From Owenia fusiformis (taxonomy: Eukaryota; Annelida; Polychaeta; Sabellida; Oweniidae): a DNA stretch of 64,000 nt. The stretch lies in the NCBI GenBank assembly GCA_903813345.2, contig CAIIXF020000005.1, positions 9,117,375-9,181,374 on the forward strand, given 5' to 3'. Positions 13,021-23,992 of this stretch are shown piece after piece. Numbering within the stretch: position 1 is the stretch's first letter; each line of letters opens with the position of its first letter. Under the pieces are notes generated by a model. That model saw only the letters and a list, made by a program, of their open reading frames with translations. It had not been told where the DNA came from and searched no databases. The translations under genes were made by a program, and so were the position numbers.

Positions 13021-13764
13021 TTATATTCCAACAAGATATGGGTTCGGATCAGGACCTCTATAAGGGGCACTATCGCACCAAAAATCTTCTGGCTGACCTC
13101 TCAGCATCAACCATTTAACTGTACCGAGAGTTTTCTGAGTCTCTGCATCTATCTCCACTTGCTTGAAGTATGAGCACTCTCTGGTTCCGTGATCATGGTC
13201 ATAAGGGGGTGCAAGAATGTCAAGAAAAGCCATCGGTCCATTGATGGCAGTTATCTCATGTATGTTTCCTTTGACTGGTTCAACTTCACACATGCCATTG
13301 TTGTCTATTACATTATCAGCTTGTTGTTTTGTCGCTATCAAGTACTGACTTTGCCACTGTTTTACCTTGTCTAGAACTACCTGGGGCGGGTCGCGATTTT
13401 TTATTTCTGTGAACGACCGTATCCGTGCCTTTCCATGTAAGAGTTTACAGAGTCCATACATATTTGGGTGATTATGGAGCGGTATTGTAGCACCATTTCG
13501 CAACACAAATATGCCTATTGAGAAAACGTCTGTCTCCCAAATATTCACATACGTCACTGGGGCAGAAGTTGGATTTCTCATTGAGAAAACATCAGTGTTT
13601 TTCACAAGATCGTTGTCGAAGTTTAGATCTTCTGGTGTAATACTATTCACTAGTGCCTTTAATATCGACATTTGATCATGCAGGACGTTTCGCTGCAGTT
13701 TATTCTGAAAAGTATCAAACGCTGCTCGAGCGACTTTCTGGATTCGGGCCGCCATTTTGTCCAT
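13021..13764 (-). CDS. ADO: 2-aminoethanethiol (cysteamine) dioxygenase, single exon
   Basis: 247 residues in one uninterrupted frame. ADO is an Fe(II) thiol dioxygenase that oxidises cysteamine and, in vertebrates, N-terminal cysteines of proteins in an oxygen-sensing route. The cupin metal ligands are visible: H97 and H99 in IPLHNHP and H169 in GNIHE. The C-x-Y pair that forms the Cys-Tyr crosslink in the human enzyme is present as C197/Y199 in RECSYF. Other family marks are FLDILAPPYD and DFWC near the C-terminus. The start chosen is the first Met; a second Met at residue 4 is equally possible and sits in AAAATGGCGGC, a YY1-like context. The protein lacks the long insertion between ligands seen in the human protein. 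It is head to head with BIN3. Confidence 0.96.
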   Translation of the reverse strand: MDKMAARIQKVARAAFDTFQNKLQRNVLHDQMSILKALVNSITPEDLNFDNDLVKNTDVFSMRNPTSAPVTYVNIWETDVFSIGIFVLRNGATIPLHNHPNMYGLCKLLHGKARIRSFTEIKNRDPPQVVLDKVKQWQSQYLIATKQQADNVIDNNGMCEVEPVKGNIHEITAINGPMAFLDILAPPYDHDHGTRECSYFKQVEIDAETQKTLGTVKWLMLRGQPEDFWCDSAPYRGPDPNPYLVGI

Positions 13765-13983
13765 AATATCACGTGACCAATATTTTCATTTGATGATATT
13801 TGACTTATATAGATGGTGAAAGACCAGTATACATTGATATTTTGTGAGAATATAACACATAGAATCGTCCAGGAAAGTACTAATATACCATACAATGGAA
13901 ATACCTTGATAAATGTAGATTTATTTTCTGTTGACTTTTGACCTTGGTATGACCTTGAAAAGCAGGAAGTGAAAAAAATAAAA
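13765..13983. promoter_or_regulatory. ADO/BIN3 divergent promoter
   Basis: Only 219 bp separate the two start codons, so this is likely a shared bidirectional promoter. Visible elements are a palindromic TCACGTGA E-box at 13769-13776, 5 bp from the ADO ATG, and two nuclear-receptor half sites, TGACCTTGG at 13939 and TGACCTTGA at 13950-13958. The reverse complement of the second is TCAAGGTCA, the ERR/SF-1 consensus. Function is inferred. Confidence 0.65.
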
Positions 13984-16900
13984 ATGAGTTGGTGAGTATT
14001 TTTTCATTTCATATCAGTTTATCCATTCTTATTTGCTTTTTTCATTTATTCAAGATAACTAATTATCAATTTGAACATTCCAGGAATCCATTTAGGCGCA
14101 GTAAGATCGAGAAAAGAGCAATCAGCACAACAGTAAGTCATTGTTTTGTTTTTTTGAAAAAATTCATCCAAAAATAAAAAGTCAGCACCATCTTTCATAT
14201 ATAGGATAGATGGTGCTCACGCCTAATGTAATCAAAAGACCATAATGCAGTATTATCTGGAAAAATACATTCATGATGGGTTGATTCCCCCTAGTCTACA
14301 TGTATATCCTGGATGACAATCGGAGTCATCCTCGAGGGGGTGTAATGACCCTCGATTGCTACAATCCAGCTGTAATGGCTAGCTTAGTGGCTCGAATGAT
14401 ATAGCAAGGAACAAGGAAGTTCCTGGATTCGATTCCCACATGTGCCACTGAATTTAGCACACTCGATCTATCCCTTTCATGTCCAGTATCTGGCTTGTTA
14501 AACTTTCTCTCTGGGGGTGCCCATTTGCTGTTTGGACACATAACTACTTTATTATTCATTTACCCTGTTATCACATGTATCAAATGTTTTGCCACTGCCA
14601 GTATCATAATTGGAATGTATCGGTATGTAACTGGAACTTTTTAGTAGCATACAGGTACATGTACATGTACATTAAGGACAGGGTGCATGTTGGGAAATTT
14701 TCTGCATTCCTCAATTGAGTCACATGTTATTTTTCAAACATGAATAACTCCTTCCCCACATTGTCTTCATCTTCCAAGTTTGCACAAAGAGTGCACTTCT
14801 GTGCCTAGAAAAGCCTTGTGAGAAGGTTTGTTTTGTAAAATGTATAAAAAATGAGAAAATTCAGTGAAAAAAATTTCCGAAAATTTTCTGATTTTTTTCA
14901 CTGAATTTTCTTGTTTTTATACACTTTATTAAAACATTCTTCTCACAAGTCTTTTCTAGGCACATAAGTGCACTTCTTGTGAAAAACTGGAAGATATAGA
15001 CAATGAAGGGAAGGAGAGATTCTTGTTTGAAAAATAACATGTGACTCAATTGAGGAATGCAGAAAATTTCCCATCATGCACCCTGACCTTAAGAAAAGAG
15101 TTCAGTGTACGTGTACTGCAGTTTCAGCGTCTTAAATTCTTAAAATTGTTCATTTAAAGTGTGTATTATTCTAATGTATTTGCAGGAGGAGAGAGAATTT
15201 GAAAGAGAGGTCAAAAGAATACAACAGTAAGTTATATTTCATGTTACAGTAAAACAGAGAAAGGGATAATACAGAGTATTAGACTGTGAGATTTGAAGTC
15301 AGTTCTGATATGGCCCAGTTGATCTGTTCAGCATTTACATACAAATAACATACATGCAGACATGTAACAGCTGGTTCATAATTATATTTTGACCAGTAGG
15401 TCTAATATCATTATGGCACATTCTTTGCCAATATGATATACTTAGACTTCAATTTTGTACATCAATTAAGCTAGATGTGTCAATAGACTCGAAGCCCTGA
15501 CCATGTTATTCAAACTAGAATCAAAATCTCTCAAGGATGATTCCCTTCCTACATGGAAGAAGATTCACGATTAATTGTTTTTGTAGACACAAATCCTCGT
15601 ATAATACATATATTTTAAGGAATAAAGAAATAAAAATTTTATGATTTATGGCATAATATATGACCGGAAATTTTATTCTGTTTATTGTTAAAAGACCGAA
15701 ATCGTGTAGCAATTGAGGTCTTTGGCAATGGCCAGAATAAAATTTGAGGTCATATATTTGACATATTAGAATCAATATTATATTTTAAAGGTGCAACAAT
15801 TAGTGCAGGGGGGCCATTCAACAATCATCGACCAGTGTCAAAATATATTTAAGTTTGGATATTTCATCAAGGCTAACATATATTTTTATTATCTTCAATG
15901 GATGAATATTATTTCAGCGGATGTTCCTCTTGAAACGTGGTGGATCTTAAAAATCTATAAGTGGGACTCCCTTTATAGAAGCTTTGAACTTAATTTACAC
16001 TTCTTAATGCTGAAATTGATAGTTTATCCATACATTTTAAGAAAATAGTATGTCAAAGAAGATGTTAAGCCAAATATTGACCTGATAGCTCAGAAATTTT
16101 CTCTCTACAGTCCTTGTTGCCCCTTTAACTTGGGTGTTTTCTTGCTTTTTCTTTTTAGGCTTGAAGAAAACTCAAAGAAACTGTACAAAGAACTGAAAAA
16201 GTATGAAACTGCTTTAGATGGTAAGTGTTTGGATTCAAAGTGTTGAAATATCTTTAGAAGAATTTGGTTTAAATTACTATAAAATGAAATTCTTGAGAGG
16301 TAGGGATGCTGGCATAATTTTTAAAGTCACAAACTGCTATATATTATATATTATAGTTCTATGCATGAGTTTGCGAATCTTTGGATGAATTTCTACAAAC
16401 CACCAATATTAAAGGTAGAATCTGAGTTTTTGGAACTTTTAAAAAAGGAAATCATTAGAATTAATTTGGTATATTTCTATAGCAACAGACAAAACAATAA
16501 AAAATGCCAGAAAATTTATTGGAAATTATCATATTAAGATCGTGGAAAGTATCGAAAGTACTGATGTTTATCAGATCTTAAATGGGATTTGATATCTAGT
16601 TGATTGTAAATCTATTTGATCGTAAATATTGCTTGCACTTTGTTCACCCTGTACATGACAGATTCTGCCTTTAATTGACTAGTATTTTATATCTGAAATA
16701 ATATTTATTTTGCTTGTGATATACTTTGTTGTCAATTAACATTTCTAGTTGCTTCTCGAAGTGAATGCAGTTTAACCTTACATCTGTGTGAGTCTATCAA
16801 TCTCATGGACACATCTCAGTCAATGTCCCAGCAGCCACTTGGACTTTTAAAATCTACTGTTTGGCACTTAGATCCGGAAGGTGCGATATACAGGCCTACA

Positions 16901-19900
16901 GGGTGCTATAGATAATGAAATACAGCATGTTCCAAAAGTAACAGGACTGGTGCTGCCATTTTGTTAAAACTACCCGAATCTTATTTTAATTTTTGCATAA
17001 TGTACATTTTAATATCACCACCACAAATTTATTTTATTTTTGTGGACAGTGTTTGGTGGTCAGCATTTGTATCATATGGGAGGTGGCGACATGTTGCATG
17101 TTAATGCCTTTTGTAAGTGACTGGTGTATTATTAACAAAATACCAGCACATGTCCTGTTACTTTTGGCACAACCTGTACTGAGCTTTAATTGTACTATCC
17201 GTACATGGTCTTAGTTAATAGCTTGCGCTGCTCATCTTTATGTATCTATGTAAATAATACTAATGAATGATGGTTAAAAGGGTAATACATGTACATGTAT
17301 ATTATCATTAATCATTTGGTGAAAGGATATTTAATACTTACTTAAACATTGGGTTGGGGCAGATATGACGTTGAACATTAATTAGACGTGTTTCTGCATC
17401 ATTTACAGGAACAATGGATTAATCAACTGTAATGAACTGTTCAATCTTTTTTAGGTGACTGGTTATCTCTCAGTGTGCATGTTTCTTCTTCTTGGCTTTT
17501 CCTTTCAGGGTTTCTATATCCTGTAATTAACAGACTAGATGCTAGTACATATAATCTTAATTACGATTTAATATTCACATGTAATTTCTGGGTCGGGTAA
17601 ATTCCCCCAATGAGCCCATAAAATCATGAAAATAAAATATTATTCATTTTTGTTGCAATGAATTAGTACAATATATTTATTTATTTATTGAAACTTTTTT
17701 AAATAATACAATTATCACACTCAAAAGAAAGGTCCACTGAATCTGTTTCTATTCAAGTTCATGATACTGCGTTAGCCACCTGTTGGTGAAACTAGGAACT
17801 ATCTACTGGCATCTTGGTATCTAGAGCATGAAAAATAATATACAAAATAATCAAACATGTTAAAATGGTCTAAAACCAAAGGTAAAAACCTTAATTAATT
17901 AATAATGCGTTCAATCAAAAAACTGTTAATCTCGCAAAACCACCCAAATAATTCACTAAAGGTACAAAGATTGCAAAAAGTCAAATTGGCAGTTATGATG
18001 CTCATTTGGTCTCTTAACATTTAATATTATTACACACTTTTACATTCCAAAATATATTCACAATATGCTAATTTATATTTATATACAGCTGCTCCATTCT
18101 GTCGCTTGATTTGTGACATGCAGTTTTAATTAATAAAATGATATACATGTACTGTAGCTATTAAGACAATGCTTCATAACATGTAGATATTGTTTAAGTT
18201 ACATAGACTTTTATTAGAAATAAGACAGTACATTGTAGTGTAAAACAGATGTTCTTGGCTATCTCAAAGAAAATAGGAAAAATTGGAATCTTGCATGTTT
18301 TGTTACAAGTCAGATAAAAATATATGTTCCTGTAATCTTGATTATTACAACTTTTTAGTAGCTACATTTTCTAAAATTTGCCATTCTCCCAGCGTTTCAT
18401 CAATGTAACATGAAGCGCAATCACGCTGTATGAAATGCCAGGATATTGGCTAACCTAATGGCTGATGATTTTTCTGTTGTGTTTAATAGCCATGACGAAG
18501 GTTGAAAGTAGGGTGTCTCAAGATGTCCTTAAGGTGAAATTCAAGCCAGATGAGTCTAATAAGGGAATAAGAAACTATGCAGATGAATGGAACAGAGCAT
18601 CACAGAGACTGGAAAATCAACAAAAAGTATTGGTATGTAATAATAAAATGTATTGATGGCAAAGCTTTTTTATTTCAAGATTTATTTTATAAAATAATAA
18701 AGTAAGTACATGTATATAGGGTCAGGGTAAAATATCATTTGACAATAAATCTCCATGAGTCTTTTAGCATTACATGGTAGAAGATAATTAGCTAACTCTG
18801 TCTGAATTGAAACTCTGTCAAATTCCTTTCTCTGATCAAATCAAAAGTTTACCCAATGTATTATTATCTGAATTAAACATATTTATTCAACATTTAATTC
18901 CATTTTCAGACTTTTAACTGCCACAAAGGTGTTTCAGAACCAATCAAAAAGTGAGTTAACATATTTTTTATTACTTGATGTATATTTTTGGAGAGGGGTT
19001 AGAACCCTTTATGTAAAATTAACTCTAAAGTTGTTTATCTGTGATTTGTAGTTTAACTACTTGCTTGTTTTATAAAACAAGGCCAGTTTCGTTTCTGGCA
19101 GGTTAGGGTTTCCTTCAAAAAATTGCAGTTTTCCATAGATGTCCTGAATTTGGCATGGACAAATTAACTAGAAAATTATAGGATTTGAAAATACATTGAG
19201 TACCATTCAAATGAGAGAGAAAGCTAACTTTTGCCTTTAAGTTACTTTATGGTTTTGTGTATTTTTATGTCACTGCTTCTGTTATAGTCTCCAACTTTTT
19301 TTGCGGATGGTGTTTGACAGTTGGTGTTCTGTAGTTGGCGTCTTTAACAAATGTCAATGCCTTGTCTCTCTTTTGCTTTTGTCAGATTATCTCCATGACA
19401 TCATTCCAAAATATTTTCTTCACATTGTATTACAGATATATCGGCCACTTCCCTCAGGTGTATAGTGCTATAAAGAAGCGAGAGGCTGCTCTTCATGAAT
19501 ACAATAAAAGTCAGGCTAAAGTCGACAAATACCAGGATAAAGATAGAACTGGAGCCAATGTAGTTAAATTAGATACAGTAAGTACAACTGCCAAATATCA
19601 CTCTTCTATATTGATCATTGGGACCTCACCTTGTCTAAGATTGAATGATATTAACTTACTGCTAATCTTAAAAACTACAACAAATGACATCTTTAAGCTG
19701 GGCAATATATCAAAGTTTCTCTAATTTATCCAAAAGTTATGTTTTTGTCTGTTTTTTTATTTAGTATAAAAAAGGCCTAGTGCGGTCTAAAGATGAGTAC
19801 GAGAGAAATCACAAACACACGATGCGTGTAATGCCAAGTATGTACGACTACCGGGAGGACTACTTCAAGCCTTGTTTAGCAGTACTTGTAAATTCTCAGG

Positions 19901-20181
19901 TAATGTTTTTTTAAATTGGCATTCAGCATCAGCAAAAATTAGTAACACTTTTGTAATTCCAACCAGGTGTTCAAAATTTGTCATGTGAATGCATCGCATA
20001 ATGTTCCATTTCCGAATTCTTCATTTTCTATTTCCAGGCAAATTATTACACAGAATCTTTAAAAATCTACTCAGAGATGGCAAACGAGACCGGTGATATC
20101 TCAAACTCTGAACAAATACATCATAGGACTCAGGACACATTAAAACAGATCAAAGCATTAACTATAGTGGCGGATGATTAG
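13984..20181 (+). CDS. BIN3: Bridging integrator 3 (N-BAR/BAR domain protein), nine exons
   Basis: Exons: 13984-13991, 14084-14132, 15186-15226, 16159-16220, 18490-18632, 18910-18950, 19436-19577, 19765-19899, 20038-20181. All junctions are GT-AG and phases agree, giving 254 residues, against 253 in human BIN3. The start MSWNPF, the helix EEREFEREVKRIQQLEE, ALDAMTKVES, EPIKKYIGHFP, KREAALHEY, KVDKYQDKDRTG and the terminal KALTIVADD line up with the family along the whole length, so the product is essentially one BAR domain. BIN3 bends membranes and acts with Rho GTPases and actin in cytokinesis and cell shape. The first coding exon is only 8 nt. Introns 2 and 3 carry TTAA-flanked MITEs and intron 2 a tRNA-derived repeat. 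A MITE also lies in the presumed 3' UTR. Confidence 0.96.
14360..14560 (+). repeat. tRNA-derived SINE-like sequence in BIN3 intron 2
   Basis: Contains an A-box-like TAGCTTAGTGG at 14380-14390 and a B-box GGATTCGATTCC at 14425-14436, the spacing expected of a pol III internal promoter. The 3' boundary is uncertain and no tail repeat or target duplication was identified. Confidence 0.55.
14676..15088. mobile_element. 413-bp foldback MITE flanked by TTAA, in BIN3 intron 2
   Basis: The two halves are near-perfect inverted copies for about 200 bp each: GGACAGGGTGCATGTTGGG on the left against CCCATCATGCACCCTGACC on the right, centred near 14882. TTAA abuts both ends (14672-14675 and 15089-15092), the target of piggyBac and Kolobok elements. 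Termini differ from those of the piggyBac at 27825. Confidence 0.88.
15653..15762. repeat. Short inverted repeat in BIN3 intron 3
   Basis: ATATATGACCGGAAATTTTA on the left pairs with AAAATTTGAGGTCATATA on the right around a loop of roughly 65 bp. Confidence 0.65.
15789..16124. mobile_element. 336-bp TTAA-flanked MITE with AGGKGCAACAA ends, in BIN3 intron 3
   Basis: Left end TTAA|AGGTGCAACAA and right end TTGTTGCCCCT|TTAA are inverted. A diverged partial copy, including GGCCATTCAA and GATCATGGACC, begins at 57197 next to another TTAA. Confidence 0.7.
17005..17110 (+). repeat. GTCACC-type dispersed repeat, copy 3 (BIN3 intron 4)
   Basis: Carries ATCACCACCAC, TTGTGGACAGTGTTTGG, GGAGGTGGCGACATGTTGC and ATGTTAATGCC in family order. 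Confidence 0.65.
19267..19368 (+). repeat. GTCACC-type dispersed repeat, copy 4 (BIN3 intron 6)
   Basis: Carries ATGTCACTGC, TAGTCTCCAACTTTTTTTGC, GGATGGTGTTTGACAG, TTTAACAAATG and TCAATGCCTTGTC, ending about 65 bp before BIN3 exon 7. Confidence 0.65.
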
Positions 20182-20242
20182 TGTTGTGTGACTGAGGGTG
20201 TTAAATTATTGGAACCATTTACACATGTTGAAAGTATTACTA

Positions 20243-20415
20243 CAGTAAAACCAATCTTATTGAACACATCTCTAGAGAATACCTGCCCTTTATGAAGAAC
20301 ATTTCTTAAGACATACACCATTGACTTTTTCATAAAAATTCTCACTAAAGTGAATACAAACTTGTAACGATGCATGTGGCTGCAAAATTGTTCACTCAAT
20401 ACACAGGTTTTACTG
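20243..20415. mobile_element. TA-flanked MITE with CAGTAAAACC termini, copy 2, in BIN3 3' UTR
   Basis: 173 bp from CAGTAAAACC to GGTTTTACTG with TA on each side. It starts only 62 bp after the BIN3 stop codon and before the probable poly(A) signals, so it is probably transcribed as part of the 3' UTR. Confidence 0.8.
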
Positions 20416-20541
20416 TATACTGGCTGACATTTGGTGTGTCTGTGATCATTATATTTGACATGTAGGCCTATGTGAATAGTAATCACAATCCAGGTTCCTT
20501 TATGAATTGCAGTAAATATATATTATATTAACAGTATAAAT

Positions 20542-20552
20542 AATAAAATAAA
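20542..20552 (+). terminator. Overlapping AATAAA polyadenylation signals for BIN3
   Basis: Two overlapping AATAAA hexamers about 360 nt after the BIN3 stop codon. Confidence 0.5.
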
Positions 20553-22075
20553 TCTAATGTGTGTGTTAAGTTCTTTTATTTTTTCCTTTATATACAAGAA
20601 CTTTATGAATGTATTTTTGCACTTGAAATGCATTTGAAATTTTGCATTCAGAATTATGACATTATGCATTATATGAAATTTGCTTAGAAGAATATTGTTC
20701 ATATGTATGTACATGTACAGGATCACAAGAGGTCCAAATTATAAGTACCAATCTCACAATCATATTTACAGATGTCCAAGACTTGAATATTTTGAACCAT
20801 TATAAATATCATCAAAATTGAAGTGGAGAATTTCATAAAGAAACTAAGCTGATAAAAGTTGTTGTCAGCCAAAGAACGTTTGTTTTCGGCAAATTAAGTA
20901 AATATTTCTGAAAGTCAAGCTTGATGCCCCATTCAGATTTGATCTATGGCAACCATATAGTGGCTGTAGCTTCCAAAAATTGAGATAAAAGATGCAGCAT
21001 AACATATAGGAATAAGTAGTTCGATGTAGATTTTCTATATCAATTTCATGAAGCTACAGTCACCATACAGCAAATGTAACTGAGGGTTAATAGGATGACT
21101 ACTTTGTACTACTATTAGTACTTTGTAATGATACAAAAATAAATACACATTTTGAATTTGAATGGCTTATATTTCATCTCCTAAAGTGACATTTTGGTAA
21201 TCTAATCATGATTTCTGCTTTTATTTTATAGTTACAGAAATTTCAATTAATCCCATTTAACCAGTTCCAAAACCCATTTGCTTATTTTACAAAAAGATGT
21301 TTGAATACCTTTATTATAATGTTTCCAACAGGCTACCCATTTCCTTGATGCCTAGCACAGACCTTTCAAGCGACAACACTTCACCATATACCAGGAAAAA
21401 AACATAAAAACATATATATCACCTTTGACTTATACATTGACCTTGGTGTATTCACGAATGCAACAAACGGCTGCCGGCTACTGGATTACCATACTATTTT
21501 ATGGGCAACGCATTTAAATATGAAAAGCTCCTGCCACAATTCCATTCATATTTAAATGAGTTGGTCATAAAATAGTTGGCTGGTCCGGTAGCCGTCAGCC
21601 GTTAGTTGCATTCGTAAATACAAGCTAAAACTTCACTTTACCTTCGATACAGAAATATCATGTATGAGATGACCATGACCTCAATTAAACAAAATTGCCA
21701 AAATATAAAATACCCATATAATAACCTCTGACCTTAAAGATGACCTCCATAGACCTATACTTCTTAATGTGCCTTACATGACCTACATGTTTTCCAAGTG
21801 TTATCAAGTAGGCAGGTACTGACCTATAACCTTTCAGGTGACCTTGACCTTGCTTAAAAGCTGAAGACATATAAAGGCCTATGGGTGCATATATGCACCT
21901 ATTATATGCTTACAACAAATTACAACAATATTTCAGTTTTAAATTAATTTTGAACAATTTCAACATGTTCCATTATTTTAACATAAATGCTGGAAGGTTC
22001 CTAAATATGACATGGCAAAACATATTGTAGTGTATTGCATTTCCAGTTTTCAGTGCAAAAATACAAAACTTTAAA
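20553..22075. other. Intergenic region between convergent BIN3 and UBOX5
   Basis: No supported gene. Holds a 176-bp MITE (21447-21622) and a stretch rich in TGACCT words (21420-21860). The left part is simple AT-rich sequence. Confidence 0.55.
21447..21622. mobile_element. 176-bp palindromic MITE
   Basis: Left TGTATTCACGAATGCAAC and right GTTGCATTCGTAAATACA are inverted. The arms continue through CGGCTGCCGGCTAC / GTAGCCGTCAGCCG and ATTTAAATATGA. No clear target duplication. Confidence 0.82.
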
Positions 22076-23650
22076 CTAATGACACTTTTGAACATCTTTT
22101 GATAGGAAATCTATCTTACATATCTTGCATTTACCAGACTTCCTTCCTACTAAACAGTCCCTACATATAATATGTCCGCATGTGATCTTATACTTGCCAT
22201 TAGGCTTTGGTTCACTATCACACTGTGCACATAGTTTAGACAGATCTTTAGCAGGTTTAACAAACTTGCTATATGTAGGCAGGTAATTTAGGGAAGAGCT
22301 TAGTGCCTGGTCTAGACTATCACTAAGTTTGGTGCTATGGGAAGGTGTTCCTTTGGCATTAGACTTAAACTCTACTTTTTGTACCTTTGCAGCTGTAGGT
22401 TTATGTTCAGTTTGATCTTCATCTGTAAGATCAATTATATCTGTATGAGATCTCTTCAGTGGGGTTATTGTACTTTCCTTTGATACATTACATCTAATTC
22501 CGGTGTCTTTATGTTCCATTTGAGCACCTTGAGTACTTGAGGAATAGCTAGGTATAGGTATTTTTGCAATGCTCGAAGTTCCTCCTAGATTCTTTCCAAC
22601 TGATGTAAAAGTATCATCATTATTATGACCAAGAGTCCTACCAACATGTTTCAAAGAGTCCTTATCACTGTTGGTCAATAGGAACTGATCAATTCTGGAT
22701 TTTAACCCAGCATTCAGTAAAGGCTTGTGGCTGTCTGTGAAGATTACACCAGTGAAAGGATCACTTGGGGAACGTCCCCAATGAGCCTCGTATTCTATGT
22801 ATTTATCAAGGGTGCACTGGTCGATGGTATGGCCTGATGGTAACACAGAAGGAAGTGCCATTATCTCCATGGTCAATGGATCAATAAACTCTGGTGGAAT
22901 CTCAACATCATTTGGAAGGCTTGCCTTTTGTGCTGTATCAATGTCTGCTTTACATGGGCTGGATTCAGATGTGTTATCATGCACACTAACTGCAGGATGT
23001 GGGTTGATGTTGATGATATTATAGTTAATTTGTTGAATGAGGTTGGTTAACTGTCTTGGAGTACATAGAGCTGGTTGTCCCCAAATCTCTAGAGATTTCA
23101 TACCAGGTATAGCTCCCGCCAATGTCCTTGTGATCCTGATCATCACATGACTCACAGATCTGAGTGTCGCCACCCTATGGTGCCTCAAATCGCCTTCTAT
23201 GCAATTGTTCATATTCACAGAAATTTGGCTTTGATTCATTCTTTGCCTATTGCTTCTATTTACAAAACGTATCATTTTTGGTTCATCCGTGTATATCTTC
23301 CCTATCGGATAAAAAGTATCGGATGAAGAACTTACTTTCAAATCTGGACATTTATCTGTATCCATCAGCCAGCACCCTCTATTGAAGGATGACTGAGTTA
23401 ATATCTCAAAACCACATGATTTCTGTCCTCCAACTATGGGATTTATAACGACACTCTGTAAGTCTACATTACATGGGAATTCTACCGTAACACATACTGG
23501 GGGCTTTATGAATCTCTCAACCATGAAGCCACTGTTGCTCATAAACAAACCAGTTTTTCTAACTAAGTTTTCCACTTCATATCCATCTGCACAGACTTTA
23601 TCGCAGGATATCCTAGGCTTGAATGGAGGAAGACAGAAGTTGATTGACAT
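22076..23650 (-). CDS. UBOX5: U-box domain-containing protein 5 / RING finger protein 37
   Basis: 524 residues in one coding exon (human about 541). The N-terminal domain begins MSINFCLPPFKPRISCDKV and continues with FIKPPVCVTVEFP and LEIWGQPA, as in the UBOX5/RNF37 family. The U-box is at about residues 252-325 (PPEFIDPLTMEIMALPSVLP, WGRSPSDPFTG), and a C-terminal RING-like Cys/His cluster is at about 474-511 (CAQC, CGHIICRDC, CKIC). The protein is a predicted E3 ubiquitin ligase working with UbcH7/UBE2D-type E2s, mostly nuclear in vertebrates. Residues 330-470 are low in structure with the acidic DIIDLTDEDQ motif, which could be a SUMO-interacting type sequence. On the minus strand TTTTCAG lies 2 nt upstream of the ATG, so a 5' non-coding exon probably splices in there. 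Confidence 0.95.
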   Translation of the reverse strand: MSINFCLPPFKPRISCDKVCADGYEVENLVRKTGLFMSNSGFMVERFIKPPVCVTVEFPCNVDLQSVVINPIVGGQKSCGFEILTQSSFNRGCWLMDTDKCPDLKVSSSSDTFYPIGKIYTDEPKMIRFVNRSNRQRMNQSQISVNMNNCIEGDLRHHRVATLRSVSHVMIRITRTLAGAIPGMKSLEIWGQPALCTPRQLTNLIQQINYNIININPHPAVSVHDNTSESSPCKADIDTAQKASLPNDVEIPPEFIDPLTMEIMALPSVLPSGHTIDQCTLDKYIEYEAHWGRSPSDPFTGVIFTDSHKPLLNAGLKSRIDQFLLTNSDKDSLKHVGRTLGHNNDDTFTSVGKNLGGTSSIAKIPIPSYSSSTQGAQMEHKDTGIRCNVSKESTITPLKRSHTDIIDLTDEDQTEHKPTAAKVQKVEFKSNAKGTPSHSTKLSDSLDQALSSSLNYLPTYSKFVKPAKDLSKLCAQCDSEPKPNGKYKITCGHIICRDCLVGRKSGKCKICKIDFLSKDVQKCH

Positions 23651-23696
23651 AACTGAAAATTAAAGCACATGTTTTTTTAATCAAAATGAAAGTGCG

Positions 23697-23850
23697 AAAT
23701 GTCACCACCTACTATGCGAAATGTCACCACCTACTATTTGTTACAGATGCCGACCGCCGAATGCCAAACACCAACTATCGACCACCATCCACAAAAAAGT
23801 TTGAGTATATAACAATATGTCACCAGTTGTGGTGATGACATTAAAACATA
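23697..23850 (-). repeat. GTCACC-type dispersed repeat, copy 5 (inverted)
   Basis: Same family as at 9168 in reverse orientation, with an extra tandem copy of its end (GCGAAATGTCACCACCTACT twice, 23695-23735). It ends at ACCAGTTGTGGTGATGACAT. Confidence 0.75.
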
Positions 23851-23992
23851 AACATTTTATATAATAGAAGGATTCATAGATGTCACCATAGACCTATGTG
23901 GAAAACAGATAAGCATTAAAGAGTCAAGATTCAAGAACCTACATATTACTTTGAACTTCGGTGTTACAACATAATTACCTAATAACTGGCCA

